Shown here in pieces: positions 1-11,000 of a stretch of DNA of 35,337 nucleotides; positions within the stretch are counted from its first letter, which is position 1, and every line of letters begins with the position of its first letter. Both the position numbers and the translations under genes were made by a program. A model generated the notes under the pieces. It did not search any database, had not been told where the DNA came from, and was given only the letters and a program-made list of their open reading frames with translations. This DNA is from Diphasiastrum complanatum (lineage: Eukaryota > Streptophyta > Lycopodiopsida > Lycopodiales > Lycopodiaceae). The stretch covers positions 1 through 35,337 of the forward strand of contig MU835893.1 of the NCBI GenBank assembly GCA_029204225.1, in the 5' to 3' direction.

Positions 1-675
1 TTTGTAATTAAAATAAAACTTGAGGCCCAAAGTCAATTCGAAACTTAAGAGTTTACTTTTTAGAGTTGGTCCAATTTTGGACTCACATGAATCTTGTGAT
101 TTTCAATGTACTTTGTGTGGACCCTTGGATCAAGTTGGGTCCAAGATGAATGGATAGGATCAATGTGAATATTAGCCAATAGGATTGAGGGGCAAGGGCC
201 TTTCCCATTTTATAAAAAGGCACCATTTGTACACTATTTTCATGCCTAATAGAGAGGAGGAGACTCTACCATTTTGAGAGCTCAAGCATCCTCATTTGCT
301 AATCAATCTTGCTTATGTTGTTGTTCTGATTGCTTGTTATTTTCATTTCCCATGCTTTTTGCTTATGCTAGTTAAGGTTTTTCCATAAGCAATGACATTG
401 AGCATTTGAGCTAACCTCCATCTCATCTCTCTCTCTTTCTCTCTTCTCTTCTCTCTTCCTCTCCTTTTCTATCCCTTTCCTTCACCCAAATCATGATGAA
501 TGTTAAAGTAGAGGAGTAGAGCTAAGGGAGAGTAGTGTTAGTGGTGAATAGAGTTAGGGAGGAAGTAGGAAACTAACTAGAATTAGCATCTATGCATAGT
601 TAGGTACCTATCCAGTGATCTAACCCTTGTTGACAGGCCGGGAGGGCTATACTACGCAAGATCTTCGACCCTACA
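1..675 (+). repeat. 5' LTR (3' portion) of a Ty3-type retroelement
   Basis: Ends in CA at 675, one base before a perfect tRNA-Asp primer site. It contains a TATA box (TATAAAA at 211-217) and a CT-rich stretch around 420-480 that would fall in the transcribed part. The left end was not identified and may lie before the window, so the boundary at 1 is arbitrary. Confidence 0.65.
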
Positions 676-676
676 G

Positions 677-693
677 TGGCGCCGTTGCCGGGG
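677..693 (+). promoter_or_regulatory. Primer binding site, tRNA-Asp
   Basis: TGGCGCCGTTGCCGGGG is the exact complement of the 17-nt 3' end (with CCA) of plant tRNA-Asp. In plant Ty3 elements this primer is typical of the Athila/Tat branch. It would prime minus-strand DNA synthesis. Confidence 0.85.
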
Positions 694-2050
694 ATAGGTT
701 TCCACTAACTAGTTTAGCTGCATTTTAGCTATTTTCTTGCTTTTTAGAGTAATTTTTGGGTGTTTAGAGTTAGTTTTCTATATTTTTTTGTGTTTGGACT
801 GTTCACAGCTAGTGGAGGAGGTGTGAGAGGGCAGAGGAGGCTCTGAACAGCCTCTAAGAGCTTGAAACCCAAACCAACCAGCCAAAAAACCAAAAAAACA
901 CACCAATCTGCAATTTTGGAGGGAAAAAGAGCCTATAATCTCATCAGATTTTTATATCTCCAGAACTTGTGTGAATTCACTCTTACATGACTAGCAGCAG
1001 CTCCAGGGTATTGTCCCAGACCTGCATAGAAGCCCGCGAGAGTTAGTTCCAAGCAGATTGTAAAAATCAGAGAAAAATCATAAAAAAAATTCAAAAAAAC
1101 CCTTAAAAAAATCCAAAAAAAAATCAAATTTTCATAAGAACTCTCGCAAAGCCCACTGAAGTTCCATCTCAGTGAGACCAGGACACAGAGAAGCTTGCGA
1201 GAGTTAGTTTGATGTCTAAGTGCCTGTGCGAGAGTTCCCAGTGAAAAAAAGACGGGAAAGTACCAATGAACCCTCGCAGACAGCAAAATTTTCAGTTCCA
1301 GTGGCCAAGAACTCTCGTTGAGGATTCTGAAGTTCCATCTCGGTGAGACCAGGACACAGAAGAGCTTGCGAGAGTTAGTTTGATTTCAGTGAGCAGAAAA
1401 TTGGGTTTAAGTGTTAAAAAATCACTAAAAAGTGAAGATCCAGCCAATTTTTCCAGTAAGAACTCTTGCAGACCCTCTCAATCGATTTAGAATGTCAATT
1501 TACATCAGTGATGAAGCCTGCGAGAGTTAGCTCTGAGATTTGGTGAAGATCAAGCCAAAAAAGTGGTTTTGAATCCTCGCAGACAGTGAAATTTTGACTT
1601 CTTGCAAGAGTTAACTCTTGCAGAGGATTCTATAGTGAGATTTGACCCAGATCCAACTACTGTGAGCCTTGCAAGAGTTACTTCCCAAAGATCAGAGAGA
1701 TATCAGGTTTTTTATCTACAAAAACAGCTAAAGAACCCTCGCACAGCCAACCCTCGCACAAGGAACACTCGCAGACCAGATCAGTGGAAAGATCTGCACC
1801 AGATCCAGCTATTGTCAAAATCTCAGGTCAATCAGTGCAAGCAGTAAAAAATTATCAAGGGAAAACCATCGTAAAAGGCCTAAAATTCACTTCCAACCGA
1901 TCAGATCGATCAAATCCTTGAGATCCAGACAACATCCTACTGTATAAGCAAGAGAGCACAACGGACGGAAATACCAAAATACGACGGATCATCAGATCCC
2001 ATCCGATTCCTCCAGATCCACGAGCAAGCTTGTGAAATCTACGGCGAACG
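694..2050 (+). repeat. Retroelement leader with inverted GCGAGAGTT motifs
   Basis: An untranslated leader between primer site and gag. The 9-mer GCGAGAGTT or its complement, with one or two mismatches, occurs about 15 times from 1036 to 1780. A segment of about 55 bp recurs at 1157-1212 and 1328-1383. Apparent short reading frames here are not supported as genes. Confidence 0.7.
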
Positions 2051-2914
2051 GACACCTGCGGAGAAGCTGATGTTGTTCCCCATGTCCTTATTGGTAGTGG
2101 CTCAGGATTGGTTTTCAATCTGTCAGAGGAAGAAAAATCTACCTGATAAGCGGTTAAAGTGGCTCTCATTATGCACTTTAAACCAAGAAAGTTCCTGGAA
2201 GACCTGTTCCTCCTGTTGAGCAAAGTCAAGATGGGAAAACGAGAAAGGGTCAGGGACTATATTGAGCGGGTCAAACGCTTACAATACGAGTGCAGTGCAG
2301 CCCTAACTCCCGATCATGCGGTGATCATGTGGTTCCTAGCCGAACTACCACGAAGCATCAGAAGAGAACTGAAACGACGGGAGCAGTATGCTACTCTGCA
2401 AGAAGCTATGGAAGATGTCATCAGGGAAGAGGATGAGGGATCTGAAGACGAATATCCATCCACCCACACCCCTACTCCCTCGATAGCATCATCATCATTA
2501 ATCGCATCTGCTCTATCCACATAATTGTTGTTGGAGCAAATGACGAAATTACACAAACAGCAAATGGAGCAACTTACGGCGCAGTTTGACCAGAAACTGA
2601 AGGCCTTACAGGGAGCTGTAGCAGTAACGCCACATCAACCGGAACCAAATCAGCTGCAGTATCCAAGGCGGGAAAATGTATGGTGTTCAGTGTGCATGCA
2701 AAACCATACAGCGAACGAGTGTCCAGTCCTAAAGCAAAATCTGAGACTGACACATAGATTCTGCCATCTGTGCAATGCAACATCGCACGATATGGCATTT
2801 TGCCCATTCAACCCCCGGATTGTCCAACATATTGATCCAAGATTGGTTGGGAGGTTTTGCTCCTATATGTCTCATGTTGTGTTCTCCTATCCTCATCTTA
2901 GAGATTGTCCCTAG
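2050..2914 (+). pseudogene. Retroelement gag, degenerate
   Basis: Gag packages element RNA into particles. Reading pieces in order: LMLFPMSLLVVAQDWF in one frame to about 2150, then HFKPRKFLEDLFLLLSKVK and RVRDYIERVKRLQYEC in the next, a TAA at 2522-2524, a Gln-rich helix (HKQQMEQLTAQF), and two zinc-knuckle-like motifs, CSVCMQNHTANEC (CX2CX3HX4C) and CHLCNATSHDMAFC (CX2CX4HX4C). The frame ends at 2914. One frameshift and one nonsense codon mark it as dead. No pol follows, so the copy is truncated. Placing it with Athila/Tat rests on the primer site, not on the protein. Confidence 0.75.
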
Positions 2915-4140
2915 TGGTCATTACACATCTCCTCTTTGGATCGAAACATGAACTACAATCAATTACTCACTCAATGATCGATCCATATTTCTTTCTAACC
3001 CTTGCAAACACACGATGAGAGTGTGTGCAAAAAAGGAACTACATTTCTATGGATGGTGTCAAGGTAAATTTGTCCGCATGTCATGCAGGTCAATGGAATC
3101 TATTTTACAATCACTCATGGTGATTTGTGTTTGAATGTTATAGTTGATTTTGCAAATGTCATCTCTTAGCTTGTACTTGGTTTGTCATTTGGGTTACACA
3201 AAATAAATTCTATTGCGAGATTCAAATAATGCTATGATTTGTTTGAATCCTAACACATAGAGTCATTATCTACCACCATCAGAATGCATGGTATCTCCAC
3301 ACAAATTGTTGCCCATGAGAGGTGGACTAAAAAAGAAGTCCACACTTCATGAGATTCCTTGTGAATGTAATTAATCAAGCCTGGGGTTTGTTTTTTACTC
3401 AATGATAAGATGTGGGTCACTCATACATGCTTGCAAGCTATTGGGTAGGCATTGTGTGGGAATGAACAACAATATGATAACAAGTGGTGACTAAAAAAAT
3501 TGTGAGACTTGATACATTATGTAAATATTGCATGCAAAAAATTTAAAAATATGTGGTGTGTTTGGTTTGTGGTTAATCTTCGTACATGTTCAATGTGTTG
3601 ATAAATAGAGATTTTTTGTGTAGGTGAGCATATGCCACAAACAATAGAAGCTACTATTGACACTAAGAGTGACAAGGAAAATAGAGCCCTCTGCACTTTG
3701 TGTTTCTTCACCGAGTCCACTCTCTTCTGGTGTCAATCATTTACCACTGTGCAAAAATAAATAAAAGGAATTTTACTTTCTAATATGAGTGTTTCTTCAG
3801 TGTATTCGAATTTCGCATTTTGTGAAAAGAACATCAATTCAGAACAATAAAGAATATACGAAACTTTCTTAATGCTTCCAAAACACATGGGTATGAAAAT
3901 GCAATGTTTACCTATTTGGAATTGCATTGGATTGTATGTCATTTTGTGAATTCTTGATCTGCAACTCCCTGCAAAAACATACCAAGAATCCAAAACAGCA
4001 ACACGATAGCTTTTAGTATAAATAACATGTCCATAGTAAAAGCATACAAAGGTTATATTTTGTTCATAACACTTCCGTGTACACAATATTTTGTGTACGT
4101 GGAGACTCATGTTTCATCTTGCCAGCGTCCATCATCATCT
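2915..4140. other. No recognisable gene
   Basis: AT-rich sequence after the gag remnant. Short frames occur on both strands but none resembles a known family; no LTR or pol domain was seen. The helicase-bearing element to the right may extend into it. Confidence 0.5.
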
Positions 4141-4144
4141 TTTA

Positions 4145-4790
4145 TCAACACTCGTACGCTCGTTGAACTTTGCACCCTTGATAGGGCGACATATAGTTGT
4201 CCATGGCTAAAACATGTCTAGGCAAATACAATCCAACAAACTCCATTGTTTGGCCATGAGCATTGTTTATAGTCATGGAGAACGTTGGTCTGCACTCGCT
4301 GAAATTCAAAAGACAAATTTGAATTAGTGAGAACTAAAGAAATGCGCCTATTTTCAAACCACTAACAATTTTAGCCTCAATAACTTTTGCACCCATTCTG
4401 CATATAATGAGCCTCCAATACAAAGCCCTTGGTGAAATGACATGGATCGCAATAGCATGACTATCATCCCGACTTTCAAGACCAACCTATGTGGGGGACA
4501 TCCACCAGATTGCAACGTGTTTAGAAACTCAACGAGATAAATATCAGCATTATTACCATCAACCACACTATCGGCGCTATAGTAAGTGCATGATGTGCCA
4601 GGAAACATGTCAATCACATGCATGTTAACCTCGTCAACATGGTCTTTTAATGATCTCAATAGAATGTTGGAACTTTACCATCTCCAATTCATAACAGATA
4701 GTCAGCAAAATCGCTCTGTTCATCTCCTGCCCCATCGGAAAAAGACATTAGTCTCATATTTAGGTTTGACATGAAAATAGCAATAATGTG
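4145..4790 (-). pseudogene. Helitron/PIF1-type helicase, C-terminal remnant
   Basis: PIF1-like helicases unwind DNA 5' to 3'; in Helitrons they are fused to a rolling-circle Rep nuclease. Reading right to left with frame changes: NMRL, then DEQSDFADYLL-IGDGKVPT, DHVDEVNMHVIDMFPG, the diagnostic LPPHRL-like CPPHRLVLKVGM, MLLRSM, GLCIGG, KVIEAKIVSG, then TFSMTINNAHGQTMEFVGL YLPRHV (helicase motif VI region). It ends at a TGA at 4147-4145. At least two frame changes and several stops show that it is broken. The Rep domain and Helitron ends (TC start, CTRR hairpin end) were not found, so a cellular PIF1-like pseudogene remains possible but is less likely. Confidence 0.75.
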
Positions 4791-6518
4791 AGTTGAGAAA
4801 TGCTTCAATATCGTGAGAATTAGGCTTACTTGTCTAGGTTAAACATCTCTGATAACAATTATGGCATCATATTTCTTTGTGTGGAAAAAACATCTTTTGT
4901 GAGAATGTGGTGATAAGAACATTGTAATTTTGGTGATAAGTGCATTATGATCTTGGTGTGTGATTTATCGCCTTGAAGAGTTCTACTACCTTAGAGAGGG
5001 AGGGAAATGGAAAGAACAATGCTTTGGATGTGTGTCCTCGAGGGTGAACAATATTGCCTTTAGTAGAGATGGATTAGTGAAGAGAGTGTTTTGTGTAGGG
5101 AGAATCTGGTGAAGATGTCTTTTAGAAGCTTTGAGAGTTGTGTTTTAGTTATTGGCTTCCTAATCGACGTAGTTCAATAAGCATTGCTCTCTAATATGAG
5201 TGACATTGGCGTAAAGCCCCAGGGCAACTGTTTCAGTAGAAAGTTATTTTGTAAAAAGGTTGAATGCTGCCTTCCAAGCAGGATGACGGATGAGCTACAT
5301 TACTATGAGCTTAGATTGATTTTGAGTGAACCAACGCAAATCTGAGTATCAGTTGTCACATTACCATCACTGTTTGAGCATTGCCAGAGAGCATGCAACT
5401 GTTGTATAAACAGAATTGCTACCTAAGCACATATCCTTGAGCAAATGGAGTAAAGATCGTTGATGGCTTGCCTCTGAGTATAAACATGGACCTACAACTA
5501 TCATCGTGGCCTACAACATTTCACCAGCAGCTTTCACTTTGAACCAATAAGCATCATAAAATAAAAATAAAAACTCAAAGAGAAGGATAAAATGCATCGT
5601 TATCCTACATCTTTCTTTGTGAGCAACGTCTACTTGGCAGGGTGTCCATAAAGTTGGTAGTACATTAATAACCTATAAGGCATTTCTAGCGGAAAGCCAT
5701 CACTCTATGGCTAAACCACTAAACCACCCCATCGCTGCCTATTGGTCACCTACAAATGTGACATACCAAAATCAAGATTCATGCCTAGCTTGAATCTACC
5801 TCGAGCGCATTGTCTACCTCTCATTTCAAGCTTTTATCACAACTAATATACATATGAGAAGAAAGATTTCATAGGACTGATAAAACCATCATTGCTTCCT
5901 ATCTATCCATTGATAAAAAGTGATGGTAGTTACAAGGAACACATTCTCATTTCTAGCAAATTTCAAGATCAACATCCTTCATGTATTGTTGCATACGTAT
6001 GTTCTTTGGAATGCTTTGATCTCCATTAGATACATTCATCTTAATAATATAAAGAGGTAATCTAGAGCTTTTATTAAACTTTGCATGTTCTTGTACCTGA
6101 AGAGGTCTAGCCTCAACTCATGGCACAGTATTTAATAAATCATGGATGAAGAGGTATTCCATCTTCATTCTTTAAAGTAGTCTAACGATAGTGTAGAAAT
6201 ATGATATTGTTATTCAATATTTTTGAAAAGTTTATTTGATTCCCTAGATAAAAATCTTTTTATTCGTATTTCTGAAAACATTAATGTAAATATATATGCT
6301 CATTGGACCTAATCAAAACACTACTAGAACAACCATCACTATAATCTTCTTGCGAACATCTTTGTTGCTTTTAGAGAATTTTCCATAAAAATCTAATATG
6401 TTAATGAGATATTTATGCTTCATATAACTATCCAAGACACATGAATGCACACCTCAATATATTAAGGAAAGAAGACTTTGTTCTTAGCAATAATATTTTG
6501 TTTTGGAATGAAATAAGT

Positions 6519-6520
<2 letters not shown>
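4791..6520. other. No recognisable gene
   Basis: AT-rich sequence with no open frame of note on either strand and no motif I can assign. Confidence 0.5.

Positions 6521-6595
<75 letters not shown>
6521..6595 (+). repeat. (GA)n microsatellite, about 37 copies
   Basis: An uninterrupted GA dinucleotide run of 75 bases. It is the inverse of the (CT)n run 135 bp to the right. Confidence 0.98.
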
Positions 6596-6597
<2 letters not shown>

Positions 6598-6727
6598 ACA
6601 ACTTTTTTCAAGCAAAGATTTTTACGTGGTGTTGATTCAAAGAGGATAAATGAAAAATCATTGATTCAACGCCATGCAAAAATGTATAAAATACAACTAT
6701 GTAACATTTTTTTTTAATGTGATTGCG

Positions 6728-6730
<3 letters not shown>

Positions 6731-6817
<87 letters not shown>
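6731..6817 (+). repeat. (CT)n microsatellite, about 43 copies
   Basis: An uninterrupted CT run of 87 bases, complementary to the (GA)n at 6521-6595. Reading frames across either run are repeat artefacts. Confidence 0.98.
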
Positions 6818-6821
<4 letters not shown>

Positions 6822-7130
6822 AGCTCAATTCAAATCAACTAGGTCTACTTAACAATGGCACTAATTTCTACTCAAATCCTGAAACCGGTTTTCCACCTTA
6901 AGCCTATATATCCAAATCCCTCAAAGCAAAACCTTGAACACTGCCCATCAAAACGAAGCCTCTAAAGGAAGATATGAAGAACGTAAAGCTTTCTGGTCCA
7001 AAGATCCAACCACGCTACAAGCTCCAGCCAAATTTACTATGTAAGAATACCTGATGGTACTCCAATTTCAAAATTCTCATGAGAAAACAAGCGATTTCGT
7101 AGTACTTACGACAACAAGAACTTCAGTTCG

Positions 7131-7218
7131 GTTGGAAATCAGAATCCATCTAGTGTTTTGAATTTAAGTGTTTGGTTGGATTGAGAATCCGTCTAGTGTT
7201 TTAAACTTAAGTTTTCCA
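7131..7218 (+). repeat. 44-bp tandem duplication
   Basis: Two diverged copies, each starting GTTGGA and containing GAATCC-TCTAGTGTTTT, lie head to tail downstream of TOM40. Confidence 0.75.
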
Positions 7219-7981
7219 AAACGTTAAGATAGTTTCTTGACATTATCAAAGTTTTTGTTTTCGAAATCCTGACAGCGCTAATGAGAGGTCATCAAAGGAT
7301 CTTTATTCACCTCAAACTTGACATTGACCTGCGTGAGCAGGGCTCAGTGAAAGGAAAGCCACATACTTGAATTTCAGTAGTAATTATTTGTTGTAGATCA
7401 ACAAGCATTGCAGCAAACTATCATCCATCCACTCACCATATAAATACAAATATCAAACTCGGTGCCTCAACTGAACTATCAAAAACTCAATCAATTTGAA
7501 AGCCGAACAAAGATCTGCCTATCAACTGCAAAAATCTATATGCAAGCTATCTAAGGTAACTATGGCAAACCACTTCAAAAGGACCAACTCATATATCCAA
7601 ATGGCAATTCACTGCAAGTCCAATTGGACCTGCAAGCTTCTCTTTAGCTATGAGATTGTTCCATTTAAAATACAAAACAGATCTTCAAAAAAGAGATTGG
7701 AACGCTTCCACCGGCATCAAGCTATACTCTTCAATCCACTATCATTTGACAACCAGGCCAGATACAAAAAAGCACTGAAGAACATACACTGGCCATGTAC
7801 AGCTCAGCTGTTTACAGAGGGCACAATGCTTAGTAAGGAAAAGCTTGCTTAGACAAAAAAAAATGACTGTCAATGCTAACCACAAAAAAACTCTCAACAG
7901 AACTACTTTTCTCATCGACCTGCAAATGTTGCAGGAGCAAAAATCTTTGCAGCAGGTGTTAGCACATTATTGTGTGGGAAA

Positions 7982-8038
7982 CTATTCGCCAACAGTCATG
8001 CCAAAACCGAACTTATAATCTTTCTTCCAATGATCAAT
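7982..8038 (-). CDS. TOM40: TOM40 exon 11 with stop codon
   Basis: Encodes [18 protein letters not shown] and the TAG stop at 7984-7982. The acceptor is TTTTTTGCAG. The final strand K-F-G-F-G-M-T-V fits the C-terminal beta-signal used by the SAM/TOB machinery for barrel insertion. The 3' UTR lies below 7982; a possible AATAAA on the minus strand sits at 7307-7302, far downstream and unproven. Confidence 0.95.
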   Translation of the reverse strand: MDHWKKDYKFGFGMTVGE

Positions 8039-11000
8039 CTGCAAAAAATTGAAGCCTTACGAGTATGAAAAATCATGAAAATAGACATCAAGTACGATGA
8101 AGTTCTGATTTGTATTCAAACAATCTCATAATCTTGCAAAGGAAACAGTGGATAGGAACACAACTGAGAACGAGCATACCTCTGCTGAGAGGAGAAAGTT
8201 CACTCCAACATTAAGTCTCTCTTCCAAAAATGCAGCCACACAACCATTGGTATCTACTCGTCCCCTCAAACGACACTGAAAAGCACCCCAGGATATCATT
8301 CATGCTATAAAGTTCACTTCAACACTCAAGAGGTATCTTTAAACAGCAGTGTAGCACATCATAATATTTTCAATGCCTGTTGGCCACTGAGAATGAAGAT
8401 ACAATTAGAACTGAAGTTAATCTTTTTAGTTACAAAATTACAGAGCAATGAAAAGTTTTTCGCTGAGGCCGAAAAAACCTAGAATAGAAAACTTTGGAAC
8501 AGAGAGAGGACTAACAAGGTGCACAGTACTGAGGGGAAACAGTTCGACAAAAGGAACAAAAGCATATCATTACGGGGTCAATTAGGAGTTTCGAATTTGT
8601 TTAACAAAATCTGCAACTACGTGTAAAAAAACAACAAGGAAAAATAAGTACTCAGCCATTTCTAAAATACAAATTTTGGACATTTCAAATACTCCAAAGA
8701 CCTAATGAAATCATATACCGATCCTACATCCTAGTAAAGCTTTGCCAAGGTTTCAAGTATGGAAAGGTGAATGTACCTCCATGGATACCAATCTGTAAAT
8801 TTCAAGACATGACGTGATAATTGCAGCATTCTTTGATAATTAAGACACAAAATGACAAGCGGGTCTTTTAACTATCTAGCAACAAATTTTAGTTACGCTT
8901 TTCTACATGCTGTGAAAGGGCTGTTCCTTAACGAGAAACATTAACACAACTCACCCATAAGAGGAAACCACAATAAAACATCATTCAGATTGTTAATACT
9001 CAATACCACCACACCGTACAAGCTTGGGAACACTTCAATATATGGCATGTACCTGTCGCAACAAGTAGTCATAACCAACACTAGTTGTTGCTTCATTTGT
9101 CATTGCATTGTACAAAAAGTCTGATGCTAAAGAAACCTGCATATTATGCCACAGCAAGGGATTTCACATTAGTTTAATATAGTGATTGAAACATTCTTTC
9201 AACTGTCAGTGCTTGCTAGAAAGTCCAGAAAGATGGAAGAAACAAAGTAAAAGCAATCACAGCCCAATAAAGACGGAACATAAAATTGAGCACTACATAG
9301 CCTTTGAAGGTTGAATGTACCTTTTCAGAAACTCTCTGAACATAGGTCAAAGAAACTATTCCTGTACTTGCCACTTGACCACTAGCTATCTGCAAGAATT
9401 ACAATATGGTTTACCATCTCAAGGTAAATGAAGGTAATTTTGGCAAAAAAAGTTCCTTAAGACTTAATAATCTGAAGATAGCATGTGTTGAAACAGATCT
9501 GGAATATAGCAGAAAAACTTTCAAGTAAAACCACACAGTTTACACAGGAAAGCCCAACTTCGTATGCCAAGCAAGCAATACAAGCACATACGATCATCAT
9601 AATCACAATGATGAAAAAATAGCAAAAAGATGAGCAATCTTTGACTATATGGAGTCCACCAAATTCCAATAAAGTCCTAAACTATCGTAGCCATGAATGG
9701 CATGGTTTCTATGATATCCTAATTATGTCACGTGCACCCAAGAGTGGATGCAATGCCACATGCACAAAGAGCCCTCCACCTTGTCTTGCATAACGTTGTA
9801 CAGAGAACACCATTGTGAGTCGCTATCACTCCCCTTGAAGCAAAGAAACTACACTCGGCAATGCTTACTTTTGTGAAACATTTCCCACCTGGGAAATGCA
9901 GAGCCCGGGGAAGTGGGAAACACAGAACCACAGGAAACATAAAACAACATTATATTGAAAGTTCATGCCATTGCAACATTCAATCGACATGTTGAAATGG
10001 TAATAAACCTCATCCATTTAACGCTTGTAGCATCACCACAGAAATAGCCTGTTAGCAACGTTTTATCTTGTTTCCCAGTAGATACTCAATTGCCACATGC
10101 GAAAGTGCTTCATGATGCTCATGCTTTCAGAACGAAACGTTCCATGGGGGAAAGGGAAATGTGTTTCCCTGTCTGAGAGGTGATTCTCCCAAATTGTTTG
10201 CTATCCACATTTCCCCATCCATTTCCCATAATGGGTAACATTGACATGGGAAAACACTTCCCTGTCTGAATGGCGAGTAAATGGCATTTCTCAGAACTGT
10301 GCTCCATAAGCACGTAAGCAATTATCCAACATCTTCTATGCACAATGCAGGAATTCATGCTCGGAAATGCAAAACTTCAAGGCAGAATTGTGTGTTTTAC
10401 GTTGCAAGTTTTTTCCAAGAAACAATTCTAAAGGAATGCTGATGGGGCTGAATGATTCTAAGCATATTTGCCTTTTGCGCAGCTGGACACGGGTCAGGTC
10501 ACTGTCATTGTTACCTTCCCCCAGGAATCTGCACCTGTGGTTTCTTTTGGCAAATCCTGCAAATATCAATCTATTTGTCTTCTGTGTGCAAGTTTAAACA
10601 TGTGTTTTTGAGCCATCGGAGTGAAGTGACTGCAAAAGAAGCTCTGTGGTATTGCATTACCTTCTTGGTAAAGCCAAAAAAAATTTGAAGATGGATTGAG
10701 ATGACCCCACCTTTCTATACAACTCATCAAAGGACCGCAACGAACCTCTCTTTCTCTTTCCATTTGTGTTTAACTGTGCTCCTTCAAATGCCAGCCTTTT
10801 TGCTCCTAAATATTCTGTAACTAACCTTGCCATTGAATCATTACGCTTGACATGCAACTTATAGTTCAGTTCAGAAGTGCAATCTCTACCACAACTGTTT
10901 GCAAGTATATTTCAGACATCTTCAATAAGCTGATTATCAGTTCTTTCTTCATATGACTGGGTATCATCAACTCATATCACCTCGTGCTCTGGCACAGCAA

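Noticed and set aside
4299-4353. Intron in the helicase remnant
   Set aside because: A TTTCAG acceptor is present, but conserved residues can be read through the gap in another frame, so frameshift decay explains it better.
6441-6901. Frames encoding (RE)n or (SL)n peptides
   Set aside because: They are direct translations of the GA/CT microsatellites.
7496-7852. 118-codon plus-strand frame downstream of TOM40
   Set aside because: No recognisable domain; it lies opposite the probable TOM40 3' UTR.
10336-10857. Overlapping short frames on both strands in intron 7
   Set aside because: No conserved motif; they overlap each other in several frames and lie within a spliced intron.
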